Source: Myrica gale
Lineage: Eukaryota > Streptophyta > Magnoliopsida > Fagales > Myricaceae
DNA length: 64,000 nt
Assembly (NCBI GenBank): GCA_963930655.1
Contig: OZ005619.1
Span: forward strand, 1,470,501-1,534,500
Direction: 5' to 3'
Both the position numbers and the translations under genes were made by a program. The number at the start of each line of letters is the position of its first letter. Positions within the stretch are counted from its first letter, which is position 1. Shown one piece after another: positions 57,401 to 64,000 of the stretch. Below the pieces are notes generated by a model, which did no database searches, was not told the origin of the DNA, and was given only the letters and a program-made list of their open reading frames with translations.

Positions 57401-60400
57401 GATTCGAGAAGTGGTCCAAAAGAACACTCCCCCACCTCCAGACCACCTAAAAGGGCCCCATAAGTAAGATCCAGCATTAACCGCTCCGCGGCAGCACTAC
57501 TCTCCTCGACACTAGGAGAGACTACACCATCGAGCACTACGTGGACCTCCTCCAACGGGGACCCACTCTGGAGCTCCCTAACATGAAGAATGGCAAGAAC
57601 CGTCTCTGAAATCGGGGCCATACTAGGCGGAAAATCCCTTCCGCCCTCCTCCTCCACGCCAATAGAGTCTATAAAACTTATATCTCCGGCCGGCACGGTA
57701 AGCCCAGAGTCGAGACCCGGAAGCCCGGCCTAACCTGTATGACCGTCTGCTTCAATCTGGTCCCCAGACAAAGAGGGGGACGAAGTCGCCCGGAGACAAG
57801 TTGCACGGGACGCCCAGTAACCTCTAGGCTCTGCATCAGATTCTAACCCAAAATGCCCGGGATTACCTGTAGGCCCGGGTTCAGAAAGCCTTGCATACTC
57901 CAGAATGCCATACGAGCCTGGAATTCCCATCGAAAGACCGGACCCCTTGCCCTCCTGAAGATACCCGACACCTTCACTCTGGGCCCTCGAATCAGAGCTA
58001 AGGGCCTTCCCTCCACAGGAGCCCTGAAGGCCCGGGATCAAGACCAATTGTCCTGGGATTTCCACCGAAAGACCAGGTCCCTCAACTATCGGATGTCTCC
58101 CGCCACCTACACTCTGGACCTCCGACTCAGAGCTCAGGGCATGTCCGCCGCAGTCTGGACAACTAATGCACAAAACAACAAAACCCACCTCACCCATCAA
58201 ACTCAAAGACCGGAAGAGTAGGTCTAACTCCTCCTTAAGACGCTAAAGTCTCTCGCGAAAATGCAGAGAACAGAGATTCGCATCCTGACTGACAACATCC
58301 GAACGCGCATTAAAAACATCCTCATGGAAACTGTCAGCCTTGAAAACAGCGGACTGCACCTGCTTTTCCCCAAGCGTGAAAAAACCGTCAGCTTTCGCCG
58401 GGGCCCCAGAATTTGAATTTGAAAATGCCAAACCAGAGTTAAACGACGAAGGTTTCCTCTTGACGGTGTCAGCGAAGGAGACACCATTGCTTCTCCCCAC
58501 CTCACCCTTGGAAAAACGACCCAGCCTAGAAGAGTCGAGGAAAACGATAATGGTCTGGAAGCATCCGGCCAGCAAATGCCAACCATGCCCACTGACACCC
58601 TCTGGGACCATTATCACATCTCTGCGACGTCCCTCCCCATACGCAATAATAGAGACGTAACGCCCCGCCTTATTCCCGCACCGCTGAGCCAGAAACGCTC
58701 TGGAGGCTTCGTTGAACTTCAGTGCAAAAGTCCGAGCGGCGTTAGCCGCCAACAATTTGCCGACCAAGTTAATCATCCAAACTGCACTAAACCTCCCTAA
58801 TGAAATCGTGTTGTATTTCTTCCGACTCCATTCAGACAACGTAATCACTCTCCCATCGCTAACAGTGAGTTGGAACTCTTTGGATTCGACTCTAAAACAC
58901 CACGAGAACCCCATCGAAAGACAAAACTACAAACCGAGAGCTGGACTCTCGTCCTAGTCTACATTGTACCTGTGGCCACGTGAGCTACAGAAAGACATTG
59001 AGAGAGGCTTAGAGGGGGTGTCGCCTCGTGAGAGAGAGAGAGAGACACCGGCTAATTTGAGTTGGACATAGCTACACTCCGTTGTTGTGTGTTCTCTGGT
59101 TCTCTCCTCTTTAATAAGATTGGCTTACTTATAAAAAAACGATTCTCCTTGGGTATTTCTTGTTTGTACGCCCCTTGGCTTCTTCGGTATTTTACTTGTT
59201 ACTTATGTAAGGTCTACTTTATATTTCTTCATCGAAAAGGAATTCTTCTTGTATTTGTGGAAAGGCTATACTTTTTATCACAACCCTTTTCAAATTTTCA
59301 AAGGCAAAATCCGTTTTCAAATTTTCACCAAGAAATTTTTTTCTTCTTGCCCTCATGAAGCACGAATACCTCCGCATATGGGGTATCACTGTTGGACACA
59401 AATATGGCTCAAACATGGCGTATTGAGACCCATTGGCCTGACCTTCCACCCATTATGAACCCAATGAGAAGGTCTTTCGCCTCTTTCTTGTTGTTGTTGT
59501 TGTTCTTCTTCTTCTCTCTCCCTAACACAGGCCCAACCAGCTATCAGTAGGGCTGGTTAATTCAGAATTCTGGAAGTGAAAAATAAAATTCATTCCTTTT
59601 CCTTTTGATGGTAGTTTTGTGGGTGCTTGGCCATCTTAAACATGGAAGGTAGGTTGCTTTTACTCTGGATACCAGGATGAAGAGGGGATAGAATACGTGC
59701 TAGATTCAAACCTTTCCAAAATAGCAAAGAATAGAGATGAAAAGGTAAAAGAAGGAAAAAAAATGTTGGAAATATTTTTCGTGTGGGAGGCATTTACTAC
59801 TAGTCATGGATTGTTAGATATGGAGGGAGGTATCACCAATAAAGAAGCATTAAAGGCAAAGATTTAAGCTAATAGGAGAAGCAGTTCTAATTCCAAAAAC
59901 CTCGAGTGGACTCTTTGTGATGGTTTGAGAAACCTTGGAAGTGGTATATTTTCCCTCGTCTTTCTTAGCAACACAATCCTGGTCTTTCAAAAAGCCATGC
60001 AAAGGGTGCTTATATTATTTTCTTATGATGCATGGGGTGCTTTATTTTCTGTCAATCTTCTTTGGGTACGATTAAAGTCTATAGAGGATTTGCAAAAAGC
60101 TCTCATGTATTTTCTTTTTACCTTTCACTCTTAGCAGAAGCAGGAAATCAAGTAGTATACTTGGATCCATAATTCCTGGCTCCTTTACAGATGCACTGGA
60201 TCCAGCTCACCATCACGTACTTCATAGTGCTGTTACAGCAGGAGTCAAAAGGTGAAACAGATTATAACTGGTGTACTGGGCTAATACATCGTACTGCAGA
60301 TTAAATGATTAAATGACTGATCCAGTAAAATTAGAGAACTATAAATAGGGCATACTCGTGTGAGACCTACTGAGGCATCTGGTTGAATGAGATCCATCAA

Positions 60401-62166
60401 AATCTGTTGGTTTTCCTGTTTCAACATCTCTTCTAATCATTTTCTTCAGATCATCATTCCAAAAATAAAAACATAAAAGAAAAGAAAGCGGACTAATGGT
60501 CCTGTGGATAGCTTGAATTTATCTTTTAATTGCTCCTTGAGTAATGAAGTTAGTTATTTTAATTTGTTATGTTCTTAGTATTGCCCTTTCTTAATAACCC
60601 AACGTGTAGGGGAATACTGGAGTTATAAATGAAGAATAAAATACAGAAAAGCCTACAGGAGCAACACTACAATGACTGCTACAATCTTTCACTCCGGTTT
60701 CCAGCTGAAGAGAGATATTATCATCCATTATATCATAGACTTGACTTTTTAGAAGGGGAAAGCAGAGAGAGAGAGAGAGAGACCAATATAGTATTATATT
60801 TGTAGGATAGTCATTTCAAAATGTCATTTCTGACATAGAAATGCATCTTGTACTTCTTTTTTGTTTTTGTTTTTGTTTTTTCTTTTTGGGATAAATCCAT
60901 TTTACCCTTAAATTTTGAGAGGTCTGCCACATTGCACCCCAAACTTGAATTTTGAGACATTTCACTTCTGAATTTGAAAGGTCTGTCATACTGTACCCTG
61001 CTGTAAAGTTTTTTGGCCTGTGATTTTTACATTTATACCCTCAACAGGAGATCAACGTAAAAGGAGGAGTTGAGGCTGTAAATTTAAATTGCAAACTAAA
61101 AACTCACGTGCAGGGTGCAATTTGCTAGAACTTCTAAAGTTTTGGGGTAAAATGTCTCAAAACTCAAAATCCGGGTGCAATGTGCCAAACCCCCCAAAAT
61201 TCAGGAGTGAAAAATGTATTTATCCCATTATTTTAATATTATTTAGCCTGTTTACTTATGCAATCAGGTTTTCTGGTACAGCAATGCAGTGATTCGCCAT
61301 GTTGATAAGGTTGCCGATGCTTCCACAACTGGAATTGTATCTTGCAAGTGAGTTTTTAAGAATGTCTCCTTTGGTGGTTTATCTATTTTCTTTCCCAACT
61401 GTTGGATTTTATTTTTGTCTACTTAGGTTAATACTCTCTGAATATCACATAAAGGACTATCAGCATATAAGTGGATATGAAGTTCCATTGAATCTTTCAC
61501 ACCGATTCACCTAGAGTGCCAACTATGTAGCCCAAGCATCCTCCTATATGGTTGTTGCTCTCGCTATTGCTAAGCCCCCACCTCAACCTGATCTAGGTGG
61601 TTTTAAATCATTTTGTCTTATGAATGTTGAATATGTCCCCTGGTGCCTTAGTTGATAACTTGCAAAGTACTCGCTTGATGCTTCTAGAGGCTTCCCTACC
61701 CTGTCTTGTACCTCATGTTCTACTCCATACACTTGGGAACCAAGGCAATCCCTGTCATTAATTTCCCATGGAACGTTGAACCTTGAATCTCAGTAAAATA
61801 GTGGAACATGCAAACGACATATTTGTTTATTGTTGGCATTACCTACTAATATGTCTTGAGTGAAGCTCATGATTCTTTATTTGCTATGAGCTTCCAAGTG
61901 GATTTGATGTATTATCCCTCAGGGCTTTATGAGGATATACTGTGTAGTTCTTTATACGATCTGCTTACTATATTTTAGGAATTCTCCTATTGTCTTTCAT
62001 TCTTTTCGGTTTTGGATTTGCTAGGGTTACCATATCCATCATAACCTACAATGGGTACCTCCAGGAGTACAGCTTTAGTTTGAACCAGCGAAATGAGCCT
62101 TCATGGACTTTGGAGCATGAATTTAATCTTTTAAGTGTGGTCTCAGATGACACCTCCAGTTCATGA
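51453..62166 (+). CDS. ATG18B: ATG18-type autophagy protein (PROPPIN WD40, ATG18b-like)
   Basis: PI3P- and PI(3,5)P2-binding seven-bladed propeller that acts at the growing phagophore with ATG2. The 370-residue protein comes from 11 exons: 51453-51511, 51733-51806, 52097-52170, 52262-52371, 53752-53843, 55285-55397, 55948-56067, 56560-56705, 60135-60251, 61282-61347 and 62025-62166. Every junction keeps frame with GT-AG ends. The lipid-binding loop motif FRRG is at residues 218-221 (SYSFRRGT, start of exon 8). Other family blocks are [14 protein letters not shown], the IDAHRAPLA blade and ATASEQGT (LVSDATK). The start [18 protein letters not shown] fits the ATG18b class. Intron 8 is 3.4 kb because of a LINE-derived insertion, and intron 9 carries a MULE-like element. 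The coding region looks intact. Confidence 0.93.
57087..59050 (-). pseudogene. LINE-type retrotransposon 5' fragment (ORF1-like) in intron 8, antisense
   Basis: On the minus strand one frame runs 58914 to 57235 (559 codons), broken by two TAG codons at 58243-58245 and 57730-57732. It starts [16 protein letters not shown] and contains a [23 protein letters not shown] block, known to me from the N-terminal ORF of plant L1-like LINEs. It then has a possible coiled coil ([21 protein letters not shown]). After 57235 the shifted frame gives a decayed tail (LRELQGLKS...[15 protein letters not shown]). The fragment stops at about 57087, just after ATGAAACTGATTTC, which resembles the start of LINE ORF2 (MKLIS). 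The 5' part (59050-58915) is pyrimidine-rich on the minus strand. No endonuclease or reverse transcriptase follows. LINE identity rests on recall. Confidence 0.55.
59060..59140 (+). mobile_element. LINE 3'-end-like tail with A run
   Basis: The plus strand reads ctctttaataagattggcttacttataaaaaaa, a string I associate with the 3' end of plant L1-type elements. It sits directly beside the 5' end of the inverted fragment at 57087-59050. Confidence 0.35.
60888..61226. mobile_element. MULE-like MITE in intron 9 of the ATG18 gene
   Basis: 339 bp with long inverted arms: left GGGATAAATCCATTTTACCC..., right ...AATGTATTTATCCC. They include mirrored blocks such as ttgagacattt / aaaatgtctcaaaa and cattgcacccc / gggtgcaatgtg. 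Long arms fit Mutator-type MITEs. A clean 9-bp duplication is not visible. Confidence 0.6.
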
Positions 62167-63863
62167 TCAAAGGCCATCAAACATTTGTGACTGAAGCTTG
62201 GTAAGGTGCGCATGCTTACCTTTCCAAATGTCACCTGCAACACAGAGTGACTTCTTCAGCTGGCAGGATCTCATTGTATAGCTTCTGCTGCTTACGTAAC
62301 AAAACCATTCCGTTTCTCAGTAAGCAAAACTGAAGAAAGTGAGATGTTGCTCACATTTGCCGTCTTAAGTGTTTAGCCGTGATTGATGACGAACACTTCA
62401 AAGACTTCAAGAAGCAATTATATCACGTATGTTTATTATAACTTCGTTTTTTTTAAGGATATATGGGATCTGATTACCTTGTACAGCTCTTTGGATACTA
62501 CGAAGATAAGGTTGGCTTCGAAACATATCCAAAGTAGTGTTGAATTTAAAGAGAATCCATGTAAATATTACTTTGGCTAAAAGGGCAATCGTTTTACTGT
62601 AAAATCATTTATATAAGCTGTTATTTACAGTCTTCGACTTTCTGCGTCATTTTTTTTCTAGGCTTTGATGTGGAAAACGTTTCTTATTAATCAAGTCTAA
62701 AAACTCTTATGAATGGAAAAATTTCCCTCCCCCGATCCCAAGCAAACAATGTAGGATTCCATTCACCAAGGTTCCATTTATTACAGTCCAATACGAGCAA
62801 GACATCCTCGATCATCCATGGTTCTTGAGGTGGGCATAGCTCAAGACTTAGCACAGCTCATGTCTCACACCTCTAGCTGTGGATTGGCTCTGGTTCTCTG
62901 TTACAATTATGAAGTTCTTGAACTACTATTAGAAAGACATTGCCTTCTTTGGCTCACTATCTCTACTGTTTGTTTCCTTGAACTTATAACCCAGAAGAAT
63001 CTCTTGTTAAGTACGTCCAACATACTTCTTTAAGTTTCCCATGGTGTTAATCTCTCCATCACAGCATGTTAATAATGCTATTATTGGTAAGAAATTAAGT
63101 TATGTATGCACCGTTTAGTAGGTCTTATCTTAATTTCACACTCTCATCCTTCTTAATATTTTCATGAGAAAAAATGTCAATTTAAGTTGGTGCTCATAGC
63201 TCATTGGCGTTTATGGATATTTGCTCTCGGAAAGAAATGCCCAAGTGAGCAGCTGCCTTGCATTAATCTAAGATGTCGCAGCAGTTTGCATTTGCCTATA
63301 TTTTTTTCTTCTCCTCTGGAACTCTGGCCTGAAACATGACAGCCATGCTGCACGATATTGAGGATGATCCGAACCCCTTCACACCACACCGCTAGTCACA
63401 GCAGGTCAAGTCTTCTCTATCATGTAGTCGTAGAATCCAAACTGTTTCTTTAATGTAGCACAAAAGAACCCTAGACCTGCAAGTTCCTTGACGAAAACTG
63501 GCTTCCTAAATTCACTGTAATTGTAGAACAAACGAACAACCACAATGGGTAAAAGATTCCATGTAATTGGTATATTGCAAATTTTTGGAGAAAATGGAGC
63601 AAATAAACAAGGAAGGTTAACACTCCAAATAAGATAGCATGTATACATACGGATGAATTCTCGTCTATTACTAATTCAGCAACATAATCCATCGAAATAG
63701 AAACCCAAAACCAACAGTATTGTAATAACAGTTCTTAAACGTGATAAATACACAAGGCTAAGACGCAAATCACTCTTTCTCCTACCCTTTTTCCAACTTC
63801 TCCCATTTCTTCTCTTGTTTATGACGTTATAGCTGTTTTCTTGTCCGATGTTTTCTTCTGGGA
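62167..63863. other. Convergent 3' regions; no further gene
   Basis: It lies between the ATG18 stop (62166) and the stop of the minus-strand kinase (63864), so both genes end toward each other. It must hold both 3' UTRs. Open frames are short and show no domain. Confidence 0.45.
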
Positions 63864-64000
63864 TCAATCAGCAGTCATTGGTTGCGCCATGCAACACCTA
63901 AAACGCGCCTTGCGGATTGTCGTCATGATATCAGTCTCTGCATTCTCTAGCATTTCGACAACTTCAGCGAAGGGTGGCCTGACATCAGGGTTGGCATCCC
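63864..64000 (-). CDS. C-terminal end of a Raf-like Ser/Thr kinase (STY13/STY17-like), partial
   Basis: The last 45 codons of a protein that continues past the window edge. The visible peptide runs [20 protein letters not shown], then [16 protein letters not shown], ending MAQPMTAD and a TGA stop (63864-63866). [15 protein letters not shown] is kinase subdomain XI with the conserved Arg. The tail ending in RFRCC..QPMT is characteristic, as I recall, of the plant Raf-like kinases of the STY13/STY17 group. The partial codon at the edge (GG) would complete the expected Trp. Everything upstream, including the catalytic residues, lies outside. Confidence 0.8.
   Translation of the reverse strand, partial: DANPDVRPPFAEVVEMLENAETDIMTTIRKARFRCCMAQPMTAD

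Noticed and set aside
1..64000. CRISPR arrays, rRNA genes, bacterial-type operons, integrated plant virus
   Set aside because: No direct-repeat/spacer array, no rRNA-like sequence, no Shine-Dalgarno-linked gene runs, and no viral replicase or coat-like frame were seen. The DNA is nuclear plant DNA.

Overview
This is nuclear DNA from a seed plant, most likely a woody eudicot. It is AT-rich, its genes are split by GT-AG introns, it is crowded with small transposon relics, and the genes it carries are plant-specific: a NIK-type receptor kinase, an F-box/PP2-B remnant, and an S-adenosylmethionine decarboxylase with the plant tandem uORFs. The style of the LINE and hAT (TTF-finger) relics reminds me of Fagales-type tree genomes, but that is only an impression.

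Layout. 0-9 kb: a hAT fossil, several MITEs, a perfect 132-bp tandem duplication, and a long stretch with no recognisable protein gene. That stretch carries a near-perfect miR171 target-mimic site at 6684-6706. 9.2-10.2 kb: a GC-rich foldback Mutator-like element. 12.9-14.1 kb (minus): GDP-L-fucose synthase in two exons. 16.0-18.0 kb (minus): S-adenosylmethionine decarboxylase, with a 2-residue tiny uORF overlapping a 51-residue conserved uORF that is itself split by an intron. 19.0-19.8 kb: a second foldback MULE with 9-bp target duplications. 20.5-24.1 kb: a non-autonomous CACTA element with 3-bp target duplications. 24-31 kb: gene-poor, holding a complete TRIM retroelement with a 5-bp target duplication. 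31.6-36.3 kb: two remnants of a broken F-box/PP2-B gene, about 4 kb apart. 36.8-38.3 kb: a TRIM interrupted by a degenerate hAT element. 45.2-49.6 kb (plus): an intact 11-exon LRR receptor kinase of the NIK class (634 aa). 51.5-62.2 kb (plus): an intact 11-exon ATG18-type autophagy WD40 protein (370 aa), whose largest intron holds an antisense LINE fragment. 63.9 kb to the end (minus): the C-terminal end of a Raf-like Ser/Thr kinase.

The five host genes serve unrelated housekeeping or signalling roles: sugar-nucleotide synthesis, polyamine synthesis, receptor signalling, autophagy and a soluble kinase. There is no operon-like logic. What ties the window together is dense transposon activity between the genes and inside their introns. 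Exon coordinates were worked out by hand from reading frame, GT-AG sites and family knowledge. No alignment or transcript data were available.
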